Assembly (NCBI GenBank): GCA_037976565.1
Contig: CP137668.1
Coordinates: forward strand, 33,404,264 to 33,468,263
Length of the DNA stretch: 64,000 bases
Direction of reading: 5' to 3'
Origin: Mesocentrotus franciscanus
Lineage: Eukaryota; Echinodermata; Echinoidea; Camarodonta; Strongylocentrotidae
Below the pieces are notes generated by a model. It did not search any database. It had not been told where the DNA came from and saw nothing but the letters and a program-made list of their open reading frames with translations. The translations under genes and the position numbers were made by a program. Shown piece after piece: positions 1-12,330 of the stretch (the stretch's first letter is position 1; each line of letters begins with the position of its first letter).

Positions 1-1540
1 ACATATGTAAATGTTTTTGCGTAAAATTTTGTCTTTTTCTTTTTTAGTACTGTATTAAAAAAAAAACCTTTTATATCTTTCGAAATTTTTATTTCAAGAA
101 AATGGATTTTGTCTCTATCGAAGATTTTTTTAATATCATTTCCACGCTGCTTCTCCCATAATTTTGGGATACAAGGCTTTTATATAATCTACAAACACGC
201 TTTAAACACGCTTGTATCAAGGCTTCTGTTAACTCGATGGAAGCTTCTAGGAAGAACAAAACAAATCGTTAGAATCAACCAAGCGACGACACGCGAATAC
301 ATAAGCACTGATGCGAGACAATACTGGCTACACCCCCTGCCTGGGTAGGGGTGCTGTCCCGAACAACCCCCAACGCCCTTGGACTCAGACATCACCCCAT
401 ATTCAAGAAAAGAAAACAAAAGAAAGACGAGACAAGGAGAGGAAGAGGTGGATAAGGTTGAAGGAAAGTTACACGAACGTGACTTGATAAATGTCCACTC
501 AAAAGAAAAAAGAAAATCGATCGCCCGTCTGGTTAGTTTGTACAAGGCTATCACCTTGTTGGGTTTTCCAAAGAAAGATCGTATTGAATACCTTTCTTTT
601 CTATAGCCCCCCTAATCGATTGATTAATGCTGGATGAGTGACGGATGTGTGGCCATGGGGTCACTTCGAGCCATTAACTGCCCAACAATACGCCCTCAAA
701 AGCTACCACCTCCCGTATTCTTTCAAATGTGAGAAAATCTACGCCGTTATTAAACGGGATAATCATAATTGACGTGCAACGGAACACATTTCGGAAATAA
801 TTATCTCTTCCGTAACTTTATAAATGTGTTTCTTTTCATTTCTCCCTTTTAAACACGTCGCATTTTTTAATCCCTGGATACAACGACTGTCCAGATCGTT
901 CTGCTTTAATAATGATAAATTTTGTTAGTGTATTGACCAGTTTGATTGATTTATTATTCATCTCCAGTTAAACAGTTAAGTTTTATGTATTTTTATTTAC
1001 TTATTTAGGCCATCTACTCCGTTATAACTAACCAGGTCAACCTTTCATTTTAAAGAAAAACAACACGAATTTTAAAAACATTTTCACGTCCTTAATTTCT
1101 GACTTCTAATAAAACATTCATATCCAATAAGACAAATATTCTTCTGCTGTGTAATCAAACTACTTTTGAAACCGTTTTATGTCTCACTGGACGAGGGGTC
1201 TGCGAAAGGAGAATATTCCACGACGCAATGGAAGAAAAAAAAAATCAGCATATCTCGGATCTTTTACTGAAAATGAGACGTGGCAATACAAATAAATTTA
1301 AATGTGCATAGTACTGCGCTTTATGTAGAGTTAACCCATTGACTACTGAGTTTTCACATTCCACATAGGTTTAAAACAGAAACCACCCTCTTCCAGAAAG
1401 TTCCAGTGGTCAAAGGCTTAAGAAGAACGAGCCTTTTTTCAACGTCTGACTGTTTTCGCAGCCATTTGCCTCCCCGAGCTAACATTGGTTTGACCCGCAC
1501 TCTAACCGCCGCACTCAGCCTTCAGACGAGATGTTTTGAG
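1..1540. other. Unique A+T-rich sequence, no gene seen
   Basis: No open frame here looks like protein: the longest (109-348 plus, 189-554 minus, 379-606 plus) overlap each other on opposite strands and show no domain or splice-site pattern. I see no tRNA, transposon end or long inverted repeat. Short homopolymers occur at about 58-66 and 1230-1241. Confidence 0.6.
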
Positions 1541-1544
1541 CGAT

Positions 1545-1665
1545 GGAAGAAGATGGACAAGGACAGAGAGGAAGAGAGAGGGAGAGAAAGAGAGGGGCGA
1601 AGGGAGGAAGCAAGTTAGAAAGAGGTTGGTGGACAGAGAGAAAGGGAATGAGAGGGAGAGATAGG
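1545..1665. repeat. Purine-rich GA tract
   Basis: Imperfect GA/GGA-rich low-complexity sequence with purines on the plus strand. The open frames crossing it on both strands are repeat translations and are not called as genes. Confidence 0.85.
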
Positions 1666-2289
1666 AATTAAGGCGGATGGCTTGAAAGCGATGAAAAAAA
1701 AAATGATATTGATTTTCAGGGGAAAAACATTTGACGAAGAAGATTACAAGAATAAATAGATAGCTAGTGTGTGTTTGGATAGTAGGAATAGGGGATATTA
1801 TTGTTGGCTTATAACATAAAGCGCGATGTAGGATTGGTATAATATACTTGAAAGATGTTTTATCATTCCAAATTTCAGCGTCACATATTATGATCATCAT
1901 TCTCAAAAGATAATCTCAGAATCTATCCTACAACGTTTTCAAAGATTAAACAAAATCAACGTGGCGTGATTTGAAATGCAAAGGCATAATTACCATAAAC
2001 CTCAACCTAGCACCTCACGATCGAATCCACTGCCAGAAACAAAACGGTGCGAATTTAATAAATATTCCTTTTGATATGAGGACGAATGCCGGTGAGGTGT
2101 AGTCAATTAGCAGTTCGTATTACCCGTGCTGGTGTGTCTATCCCCGTATCATCATATCATTCACCTGTGTGTTTAGTTTAACTTGCTGCTAATGAAATTA
2201 AGATGTCACCTCTGATCTTAACTTGTGAACATCCGAAAGTCGATGGGAAGAAACGATTTTTCCTCTCCGACCGGTCTCGCGATGGTGGG

Positions 2290-2498
2290 TGTAAGATGAG
2301 ATTGAGGAGAGTGGAATGGAAGGGAGGATGGAGAATGTACGAGATAGGGAAGATGGGAACGAAAGACAGAGAAATGGAAAGTGTGAGAGGGATAGAGAGG
2401 AGGAAGTGAGAGCAAATGAAATACGCAAGGAAAGAGAGACAAACAGATAGATAGAAAGAGAGAAAGTAGAGAAAGGGAAGAGAAAGGGAGAAATATGA
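2290..2498. repeat. Purine-rich GA/GGA tract
   Basis: About 200 bp of imperfect GA, GGA and GAAA runs with purines on the plus strand. Three overlapping open frames here (2198-2442) are Ser/Leu/Pro- or Glu/Arg/Lys-rich translations of the tract. Confidence 0.85.
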
Positions 2499-2504
2499 AT
2501 TAAG

Positions 2505-2700
2505 ATGATGGCGACGATTATGATGAGGAGGACGATGAGGATGGGGACGATGGTGGTGGTAATGATGATGATGACATTAATGATAAAATGGGCATTGTGG
2601 GGATATTGATGATGATGGTTATGATGCTGCTGCTGATGGTGATTGTGATGACAATTGCAACGCTGATGATTATCACGATGATGGTGAATCTGATTTAATG
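2505..2700. repeat. Degenerate GAT/TGA trinucleotide tract
   Basis: A region dominated by GAT, GAC and GAG triplets with GCT interruptions. It lies directly downstream of the purine tract, so the two form one compound low-complexity block of about 400 bp. Confidence 0.85.
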
Positions 2701-5700
2701 ATGGTCTTCATGTCAGGGCAAGTCTTATCGTTCAAAATGTATGTTTTAAGATAAAAATGTTTTTCGTCTTCGGGAGTTAGGTCTTTATAATGAAGGGACT
2801 GTCCCTGATAACTTCAATATTTCAACTTGATTCAGCAGTAGAATTCAGACTTTATATTAGATGGAATCTATCAGAACCATGAGGGGTGGTCGCCAATTTT
2901 AACCCGACAAATTTGGGAGAGAGAGAGAGAATAGGAGGTCTGACCCGCCAATTGGGGAAAATTGGGTAAAACTTTCTTCCGACTCAAGTTTGTAATGCTT
3001 GTCAAAGGAGGTAAAAACTCTCATCATTCATACATCTGCAGCTGCACTGGGTGGTTGGGGGAGGGTATGGGAGGGGTGGGAATGGAAGGGATGGGGGGGG
3101 GAGCGCTGAAGGTCGGATGACGTTAGCCTTGGTAACCGTCTTTAAAATGTCACAGAACCGCTACTTCGAGTGCTCTCTACCCCTCATTTCTGACCTAAAT
3201 CTTATATCACTTTTCTTGTTTTCGAAGCAATGCAAACACTTTTACCCCCTTTTCCATCCTTTGATACCTATCCTATCCTATTATGTGTCCCCATGTATCG
3301 ATTTGTGACGTAGTACATTATTGAGAGGCCGGACAATAACTTCACAGTAACACTCACCCTCACAAAAAGAGTCAAGATGCTCTCCTTGTGTGAGCGAATA
3401 CGGGCGAGAAAAGACATTTCATTGTTAGATAAATGCAAAATCATGGGGGTCTCTGCCTCTCTTGCTCTCTCCTTTTCTCCCCTTATTTCCAAAACTTCAA
3501 TTTCCCCTTCCTTCAGATCGAGTACGACAAGAAAATTATAACTTGTCAGAATGGTCTGGTTTGTGTTGTAGACGTAGCACACGCGCACCGGCGCGTGTTC
3601 GTGTGTGCGTGTTGTTTTATCGACACGTGCGCGCGTCGCCTTGAAACAGCACGACGAATATAACACAATAGCCACCTTATCCCAATGGAGAAAAGTCAGG
3701 GTAATATTTTCGTGATTTTTTCTTTCTTAAACTCTGGCTGAATTTTGGAGTCAATCGTGTCAACCACACAAAAATGACGAGCAAAAAAGAAAAGAAAAGA
3801 AGAAAAAAAACAACGTCTCTCTGAAGGGGTGCATACTAATACAAGGGCACATCATTATGAATTTTGAGGCATTACGGTGAAAAAGAGAACGAAAAGTCGA
3901 GATATTAGGGACAAGCGAGACCACCCAGTTTATTATAGGAGCGGAAGCAAACAGAATAGGAGACTATATTTCAAACATAATTATATACATCTGCGTATTT
4001 GTAAAACAATAAATCAACAACAAAGAAACGAAATATGAATTTGACCCGGGTTGAACGATCTGCAATAAAACATGTTAATTCTCTTTCAGCCGAATTGATT
4101 TATCAAAGAAAGAAAGGGGAATAAGATTACGTAGCAAGGATGACCTGAAATGCAATTGGAATTCAAAATACCGCAAACCCAGTTCTGAATAACATTTCCT
4201 GTTTATGATTTATATGACACTGTAATTGCAAAACATAGACGCACTCTGTTTGTTTGAAATCAAATATATTCTGTCATGCTTACATTTTTCTGAAATGTTG
4301 ATGTGTCAAAAGTTATCCCACGTCAGAATTCGAAACAGACAAGTGAAGATCTTTTGCCAATGAGAGATCATTTCAACAAATTTGTTCTCAGTACTGTATC
4401 TTTAAATACAGTAGCAATGTACACGAAAGTATAATTACTTTAATGATTTTTTAAAACAATACCGAAGAAAGTTCAATATATTAGATTGTATTAGATTGTA
4501 TTGGTTTCCCTGTAACTTTCAGTGTGAGACGCTACAGTCTATCCTCATTTTTTCCTTCGGGGCCCTTGTTTTACCGAATAATCTGAGACGAGGCTTGCAA
4601 TAATAATAGGTGATACTAGTTATCATATTCCCATGAATAAAAAAATCGCGAATACAATACGGCAACAAAAAAATGATAATCACGTTAATTCTATCCTTTA
4701 AATTCAATCCACTCATCTCTAAAATACATGTATCATACGTAAAAGCTGTAATAAAATGTACTTTATAACTGATGATGTTAACATATTTTCCCCTTGTAAA
4801 ACACATTTTGCCAAATCCGCAAATGGCATTGAACTGCACATATCACACATTATTTTTTATTAAATGAAAAAGAAGAAAAAACAATAATTCGGTATGTAAA
4901 ATAAGATATCTTAAAAGGTATATATACGTTTTACATAATTAAAGCATCTCAAAAATTAAGGTTTAGTACATTCAATCGGTGATATAAAGAGTTTACACAT
5001 ATATGATTTCAAAAAGATTATATAGATTATTTAACCATTTAAATGATACTTAATGATATAACATAACTTTAAAAAGATATTGCTGTCAGAGTGTTTCCTT
5101 ACTTTAAAAAAAAATTGTTTATTTTATTTTGGAAGACATTATGCAATTCTATCATATACTTGAGTATATTGATACGTCAAATAGTTGACCGTTCTAAAGG
5201 AAAATATAATTTAATTGCTTAACACCTACTCCCGATTGTTTTCCCCTTTTAAAAAAACCGCCATATTTTTTTTTTCGTATCTGATCATCATTTATGTTTC
5301 ATTACACCCGATAATTGGAATATGAAAGTGTTAACCAAATTTTGGTTACGCTTTAAAAACTAATTATTTCGTCGTTAATAGATTACCAAGGAGAAGCCGA
5401 ATAAAGGATGATATTGAGAAAATCATATGGGGAGAAAATAAGTTATTATTTACCTAACCCCTCAGTCTAGCGAATTAATTTGTTGATAGTATTTTTCTAC
5501 GCTGCTTGCCTCTTTCGTTTAAGCGTGATTTGTTTAAGTAGGTTGGTTGTGGATTGATGATAAGTCGGTCAATAAATTGTTGTGATTATCTTTTGGGTTC
5601 CTTTTGTTGTTTGCCGCGGGATAAATGCTTGATGCCTTAACCAAATGCTGGAGAAAATAAAGGTTCGCTCACACTCTGTGCCCTGTCAACGCCATAAGCA

Positions 5701-5880
5701 TTATCAATGCACGAGTGAGTGGCGATAATCGTCTCAGCACCAATCATTTTGACCGTAATTAATGAATCTGTAGCCGATAAATGCTAGTTAGAGACATGGA
5801 CCTGTATTTCACCACGACTCGGCCTTAAAGACACTCTCTACATTTCAACTGTTTTTTATCCGTGATTCGTTAGATTTCTC
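2701..5880. other. Unique sequence, no gene seen
   Basis: No supported gene. It holds a G-run cluster at 3049-3101 (entered separately), a CpG-rich alternating purine/pyrimidine patch at about 3578-3640, and a 10-bp unit repeated twice at about 4483-4502. The 135-codon minus frame at 3268-3675 and the 106-codon minus frame at 4519-4839 have no recognisable domain and look like chance frames. Confidence 0.55.
3049..3101 (+). other. G-run cluster with G-quadruplex potential
   Basis: At least eight runs of three or more G lie within about 53 bp, spaced by 1-5 nt and ending in a run of eight or nine G. This satisfies the usual pattern for a four-stranded G-quadruplex on the plus strand. There is no adjacent promoter or gene to attach it to. 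Confidence 0.6.
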
Positions 5881-5889
5881 GCTTTTGTG

Positions 5890-6220
5890 AAGGGGCTGGA
5901 AATCCCTTTTGAAGTGCGCCGAAAAGTGTGGAGGAGATCATTGTCTCAACGATAGCTCTGCGCCGTCCAACACTAAAATCCTCTCTCTTTCTCTCACCTT
6001 TTTCTCAAGCCTCCTTTTTCGCGAAGCATCCGCCATATATTCGGCGACGCCTTTGTGTGTATATCAGAACATATTCGTCTGTCTTTGGTAGAAGTGGTGG
6101 GAGGGTGCGAAAGCTGACGCGCCGAGATCGTGATACGCGAGAGAGATGCATTGGCGGCCTGCCGCTTGTACACGTCCCCTTTAGAGGCGGCTCCTCAGCT
6201 CGTTAGTAGCCCGTAAAATG
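5890..6220. other. CpG-enriched patch, possible regulatory DNA
   Basis: This 330-bp stretch has visibly more GC and CpG than its surroundings (for example GCGCCG, TCGCGAAGC, GACGCGCCGAG). It contains two overlapping short open frames (5909-6091 and 5928-6206) with no recognisable domain. CpG retention in an A+T-rich background can mark a promoter or enhancer, but no transcription signal is evident. Confidence 0.3.
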
Positions 6221-6289
6221 ACATTTCTTTCGCTTGTTGTATCTACTCAAACAGAAAGATTCGTTTTGTTTAGTTTGCTCTGTTTGTAT

Positions 6290-7215
6290 TTGATGGGGGC
6301 AATGTAAGTGAAACCAGGTCTACCGTTTTTATTAGTATTACAAACAAAAAAGAATAATGGTGTGTCTATTAAGAAAAGAGGTTGGATGGGAAGATTAACC
6401 AAAAAATATTCTTTAAAAGATTTTAGTACGTTGAACTGATAACGGTAAATATAATTCAATAAGAAAATACAATACAATAATGACCAGCAGCCGATATGAT
6501 TGAAATCTGATACAAATTGTGCTTTAAAGGAAAGAAGAAGAAGAAATATTTTAGTACGTCTAACTGATAAGAGTAAATATAAGACTGGAAGAAGCAAATT
6601 ATTTTTTATTTCAAGACAAGTATGACAAAATAATACCGAGAGGAAGATATGATTGTAATACGATACGAAAATTGCTCTAGATAAAATGAAAAAGTACCAC
6701 CAAAAAAACCCCAGAAGATAATATGCCTGGATAAGTAATAAACCTAAGAATAAACCTATCGAAGGATTAAATACAATAAAACTTCCAGTTTGTTTTGGAA
6801 AAACGTATCAAGATTAGCTTAATCTTTGACGCGATTCCGGTAATTTATCACTTCATAATCCTCACCTGCTAATCATCTATATTTGTTAACATCACCACAA
6901 GCCCTGACAAATATATACTTCCGAAGCAGTGCATTTTTCGTAGCACAAAGATGATAAATACTACATTTTCTAAAGTCGTGATTATAGTCTTCTTTCTAAA
7001 AGCGAGTCATTTTCTAAATCTTTCTCAAGCAAAGCGTGGTCATTCCCGTTATTTGATGATATAGCAAACTGAATATCCTTTTGATGTGTTGTGTTTTAAT
7101 TCCATGTTTCTTTAAAGAGTGAAAATAAATGAAGAAAAATAAAATGAAATACAAATGGGTGATACATTTGTAACGAAACCAGGTCTGTCGTTGTTATCTT
7201 TTTGTGAGAAAATAT
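6290..7215. repeat. Local diverged duplications
   Basis: Two kinds of internal similarity. First, about 128 bp starting at 6421 (TTTTAGTACG) recurs at 6549 with matching landmarks (AACTGATAA, GTAAATATAA, GATATGATTG, TGATACAAATTG versus CGATACGAAAATTG). Second, a short block around 6298-6345 recurs at 7165-7210, sharing GAAACCAGGTCT with similar flanks. Both are direct repeats and diverged. Open frames here (6247-6597 and 7112-7297, minus) share a short peptide only because of this repeat. Confidence 0.5.
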
Positions 7216-7330
7216 GATTGTTGATGAGAGTGATAGATTCGCATACGTCTTTGAACATATTGATTAAAGATATTCCTATTCCATCTAATTCACACACTAA
7301 TTATTATTATTATACATTTATTTTCTCAAA

Positions 7331-10140
7331 TGAAAGATATAACCACGTTTGGACAAACTTGAAATATAAAACCTAAGACATTCAGTAACATTACTCACAA
7401 GAAATCAGAGCCTTAAGGTATATGATACAGGCAAAAGCATAGCGGAGAAATAATATTCACCGTAACATTTATGTGGATGAAGAAACAAAGAAGTATAGAA
7501 GATAACTAAACACTGATAAAGATTTCTTTATTAAAAAAAATAAAACATGTTAAAGTTCACTAAGACAGTGCCATCTGTTTTGTCTATTGTTGTCTAGATT
7601 CTGCTCTTCAAACAAAGGAAAACAATGCGTAGACGCGATAAGGGGTGACTATTATTGATTGCTTCTTGATGACATCATTGATCTGTTATCTACACATATG
7701 ATTATGTTAACGATCTTCGTGAACATGTTCACATATTTTACGTAACTCATACCCCCTGATGAGAGTCTATCAAAACTGTTCCCAAAGCAGATTTTATCAC
7801 AAATCACACTATTGCGTAGTTAGTATCATTTCCCCCTTTTTTCTTCCTTTCCTTTTTTCCAAGGCCTCATCAAGAGTTCACATTTTTATTGAAAACACTT
7901 TCAAACTACTCTCTAGTTTTTTATGACGATTTATGACAGAATTCATGACGAAGTTTGTAGCTTGTGGAATTGCCAAAATGTTGATCAAAATCTTTGTAAA
8001 ATTTGCTTCAGTTTGTAGGTGTGTGGACAAATAAATCAATATATAGATAATAGAATGAAAGACAGGGGCAGAGGCAAAGAACAACCAATGAAATGTTGAG
8101 AAAGAGAGAGAGAGAGAGAGATATTTATAACATTATGCCTTGTATAAATTGGAACTGATAGTTATACAAATTAGATGTACTATCCCCTATAATTGACAAC
8201 CATTGACTGTTTATCGTTGTACTATTACAACTCCGACAGTAACGACTCCATGCAGTAAGTTGCATGCAAAACAATGGCAGGTCTGTCAAATCTGTGGATT
8301 ACTGTCAGAATCATATCATTTATTCTCTGTCAACAACTTTATTTTATCCCTCTTGCCAAATTATCACTACTGTATTAATGCAACAATGGCATGACAATCG
8401 CCGGGGGCTTTGAAACTAATTTTTCCTGCGTGTAGTTTTGCGACTGCTTGTGTTGTGCTGTTCATAATCTGAATTTTGAACGATTTCCGACCAGATTAAC
8501 GGGTGAATCATAATTTTTCACATCGGCCTTTTGGGATCGTGCAAAGAAAAACGCTGTCAGAATGAATTTTGAAAGCTTATCCGAGTGTTGAGCTTAATCG
8601 TGCGTTCTGGATGAGCGTAAGGGGTAATTGAGAACATACCCTGTATAGATACATCACACTCGATGCTGTCTTAAAATAGGTCACAATATTTCAACAGCGT
8701 CTCGAAAGCTTCACCAAAAGCATGTTTTTACCTTGTACTGAAGGGCAGAAAAATTGACTTCTAGCTTACAGGTAGGAAAGCCGCAATTGAATTAACCCAC
8801 TTAATTATAAGACGCAATAAGCAAAAATCTTAATCACGTCTGGATCATTGAAGAAATTACAACGGACGGTCCGATTACATGTTTTTTTGTAATCAGAGGC
8901 AGGACATAATTATACACCTGTAATATATTCTTTCAACTATAACATTAAAGTTAGTAACTCTAGAAAATCGGGTTCGATCGACCTTTAACGTTTATTCAAC
9001 TTTTGATTATCATTCTATGAGCTCTTCAGCTCGTAAACATAACGTTTCGTATCCATATAACAAAGATAAATTTGTGAAAACAAAATGTGCATTATTATTT
9101 TTCTTGAGCTGGTTAGGAAAACTAGCTAATTGATAAAGACTTATACTGATAACCTCATGACTGATAAGTCGAGTACAACATTGTTTGAAAATCACGTTTG
9201 GAAAATTGCTCAAAGTACCTCACGGTGAAGTTTACCTTATATCGATTTAATCAGGCATTATTATACTTTTGCTAAGTAGGATCAGCAATTGTATCATTTG
9301 TCTTTTATAAAAGGAATCAAACATTTTTATTCTATAATTAATTTATCCAAAATCCTTGATGTAAATTTTCTGTGATTTATATAAGCGGGGCTCTCCATCT
9401 AACTATTAATGTTACCTATAGCCTAATTGGTTATTTTCCATTTTCCATATTCATGTCTCGTCTAATTAGTTAATGTCTGATCGTTAATTTAATATGCATG
9501 GTATTTGAGACACGAGCTATTAAAACGGTTATACTGATTCATTGTAAAAGGAAGAGAGTATTTATTAGGAAATCCAGAGCCAAACAATTGTTATGTAGAC
9601 AATTTTACCTTGTTGATGGCTACTGTAATCGACGTTAAGCGAATTAACATTAAATATATTATTTAAGAGTTAATTGAGTAAACCTCTTCTCGATGAACAC
9701 ACGTGTTTATATTTTCATACGAACAGCATAGCAAGCACAAGATAACGTTACTTTTATGCTTAAAAGTTGATGTGTAAAACAGACAAAAAAGTGATACACG
9801 GTCTTTAAATGCGAGAAAAACTCATAATCTACCAAGCATCGATTGAAAAATAAAAAACCGAATTACAAACATATATACATCTTTCCACCTGATGCTTTAT
9901 CAAGACATACACATGTTTGATTTGTTTTTAGAGGGAGTAATCAATAGACAATGATACAAAATAATATTAAATGAAGAACTTGTGTTTTTTAAGAAATGAG
10001 AAGATTGACGTACCTGCATCTATTGTTGAAATCCGGTGAGTTAATGTTCTTTTCTTCCTGGAATGTTTTTCTTGCTTAATTACTCAGAATTCCACGACAA
10101 ATCATGGTCCATTGAGGAAAGTGTTGTACAAAATCAGTCT
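7331..10140. other. Unique A+T-rich sequence, no gene seen
   Basis: No supported gene. A short GA run lies at 8101-8121. From about 9310 to 9690 there are many TAAT and ATTA cores (homeodomain-type), but these are expected often in DNA this A+T-rich. Confidence 0.55.
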
Positions 10141-10159
10141 CAGTTGTATAAGTCCTTGG

Positions 10160-10930
10160 CTTAAAAATGGATGGAATGATGCTTGCACGAGGAAATCTTT
10201 GAAAGCTCCCGATGGTGGCCCCTTGACCGCCGGAGATTCGACGGCGAGCTGACAGAGTGTGACGGGCTTACTCCGGCGAAAACGATGCTTAGCGTTCCGT
10301 ATGAGAGCACGGGAGAAAAGCAGTGATGTAACGTTGGTCGCCGAAAGATTTGTTCGACGGAGTCATTAGCAAGGCTTGTTGTAACATCAGCGGGCAGGCG
10401 GTGGCGGTGGGAAGCTGTCATAAAACTAAGCGTGCGAGCCCTCGACAAACCGCGACAATCAATGAGTGTGTTTATCAGCCGGTATTCAGGTCGTTATCAA
10501 CACAACTTTTTTTTCTCTTTCCCCCTCTCTCGCCTTCTCTTTCTGTCTCTTTTCCTCTTTCCACCTCTGCTGGTAGGCTGGGATTGGTTTGTTGTGAGTT
10601 ACTACTGATGTCCACTCAGAGTGAGAGAGAGCCCCCTCTTTCAACCAACCAGACAGCCCGTTTGATCAGAGGTCAGAACACTTTCTTGTTTTCCATTGAA
10701 ACGGGGCAGGGCTACGTCCTGGTGAGGTGGCGTGAGATTCAGTGGAGCGCGGCAAAATGGTCTAGGCCGAAAATTCGACACATATAACATGCACTCCTGC
10801 GAAATGTCGTCTGCTCATTTCAACGAGCGTTCTCCGTGTCTAACTGCGCCGCGGCGGGGTTGGGCTGTGGCGGCGTAATGTGAGGGTGGATGACGGCTTG
10901 TGACGAATTCGTTCAAATGAGTTCTGAACT
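10160..10930. other. CpG-rich region, possible promoter or enhancer
   Basis: Two CpG-dense blocks (about 10190-10480 and 10690-10930) flank a CT-rich tract (about 10505-10565). Both contain frequent CG in an otherwise CpG-poor window. The 145-codon plus frame at 10350-10787 and the 95-codon minus frame at 10161-10448 overlap antiparallel and show no domain, so I do not call either as coding. CpG-rich DNA beside a pyrimidine tract fits an invertebrate promoter or cis-regulatory module, but no TATA box, initiator or first exon can be assigned. Confidence 0.3.
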
Positions 10931-12046
10931 GGCTGTTGAAGTAGAGACCCACGTCACAGGTTCATGTCATGTCCAGGCACCAGCATATGTATACGCGACC
11001 CCCTTCAAACACAGAGGCATTTTTTTTATGAACACTGCCCCCTCTCACTTTTTTCTGCTTCAAATACTCTGTCACGTGTTTTAGTTTAGGAGGGGTATTG
11101 TACTTCGATTTCGACGCCTTGTTGTATCATTTAAAGCATTTGCCTTTTCCTTTGTTATTCTCTTCCCCTCGAACTTGATGCTGGATATAGATATTGCAAT
11201 TGAAATTTATTTTTATCTTCTCTTTTTTCCCCCTATATTGATCTAATTTTTTTCTATCATATAATCGGATTTAAATGGTAACTTTCATTTGTTTATATAA
11301 TTTTAAGTGATTTTATTGGATTCATATGGGAATAAAGGAATATATCAATGCATATCAACAATACTGGATAACATATTAAGCATGTGCACGTACCAACTTT
11401 ATCTTTTTCTTCGCTCAGAATAAGCAAAATCTTTACATAAACAAGGATGCGCAACTTAAACAAAAATTGAATCATTTCACAAGGACTCGTTGAATGTTAT
11501 GTGAGTTCTTAGCAACTCGACTTCCAGGAAACTGGATTTAAAATTTAACTCTGCATCATAAAAATGATGTCGTTTGGTATGTAAAGACATTGGGTCATTA
11601 TAAAATTTATTGTGACCAGGGACTTACCAAACGAATATCGACAACTTACTACAAAAATGACATGATCCGTGTCCTTAGTCATTATCTTTCAGTAAACTTA
11701 AATTCTGTATTTCTATTCACAGAGTATGAACATTTTCTTGGTGGTTAAAAAATAAATGTGTGAGATATATTGTTAACCAAAGATTTTTCCTTTTCTGGTC
11801 CGTTTAATATCATGATCAGGTTAATGCAGAATGCAGTATTGTTCATCAAATAAGAGAAACAATTAAAAACCAATTGTGATTTTTTTTTTGTGAGAATAAC
11901 ATTGTGAAGATGATGACGTAAGGACAATAGATGCTGACCAGCACATAAGGCAAGGATAATTTCAGTAGTACAAACAGTTGGAAAATGGTATATAGTACAA
12001 CAGGATTAATAATTGTGGTAGGATTTAGTTGGAGTGTAGTAGCCGG
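10931..12046. other. Unique A+T-rich sequence, no gene seen
   Basis: No supported gene. A 63-bp inverted repeat at 11571-11633 is entered separately. The 60-codon minus frames at 11293-11475 and 11745-11927 are at the length expected by chance. Confidence 0.55.
11571..11633. repeat. Short imperfect hairpin
   Basis: Outer arms CGTTTGGTA and TACCAAACG are exact 9-bp complements. An inner GGTCA/TGACC pair is separated from them by an asymmetric bulge of unpaired bases, and the loop contains a further A/T palindrome. The bulge is too uneven for a classic microRNA precursor. Confidence 0.5.
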
Positions 12047-12054
12047 AGATGTAA

Positions 12055-12102
<48 letters not shown>

Positions 12103-12115
12103 GAAGTAGTAGTAG
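12047..12115. repeat. TAG trinucleotide microsatellite
   Basis: An uninterrupted run of TAG/GTA triplets, followed by further degenerate TAG-rich sequence to about 12200. It makes a poly-valine frame on the plus strand (11985-12386), which is a repeat translation and not a gene. Confidence 0.95.
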
Positions 12116-12297
12116 AGGATGTTGTTATTGGTGTTATTGTCGTTGTTATTGTAGAAGTGATGGTAGTAGTACCAGTGGCAACGGAAATAGCAGTAGCATT
12201 ATTAGCTCTAGTCGGGTCGTAAATCGCTGTCGTTGTCCGTGTAGTCTTCGTAGTCGTATGAGGAGGAGGATGAGGATCAGTGATTTCAGTGGCAGCG

Positions 12298-12320
12298 GTG
12301 GGACATCAATGATATCCCAC
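12298..12320. repeat. 23-bp near-perfect palindrome
   Basis: GTGGGACATC and GATATCCCAC pair with one mismatch around a 3-nt centre. It stands alone at the end of the TAG-rich block. Confidence 0.5.
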
Positions 12321-12330
12321 TTTTATGCGA

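Noticed and set aside
9310..9690. Homeodomain binding-site cluster
   Set aside because: TAAT cores are expected at this density in such A+T-rich DNA, and no other evidence marks an enhancer.
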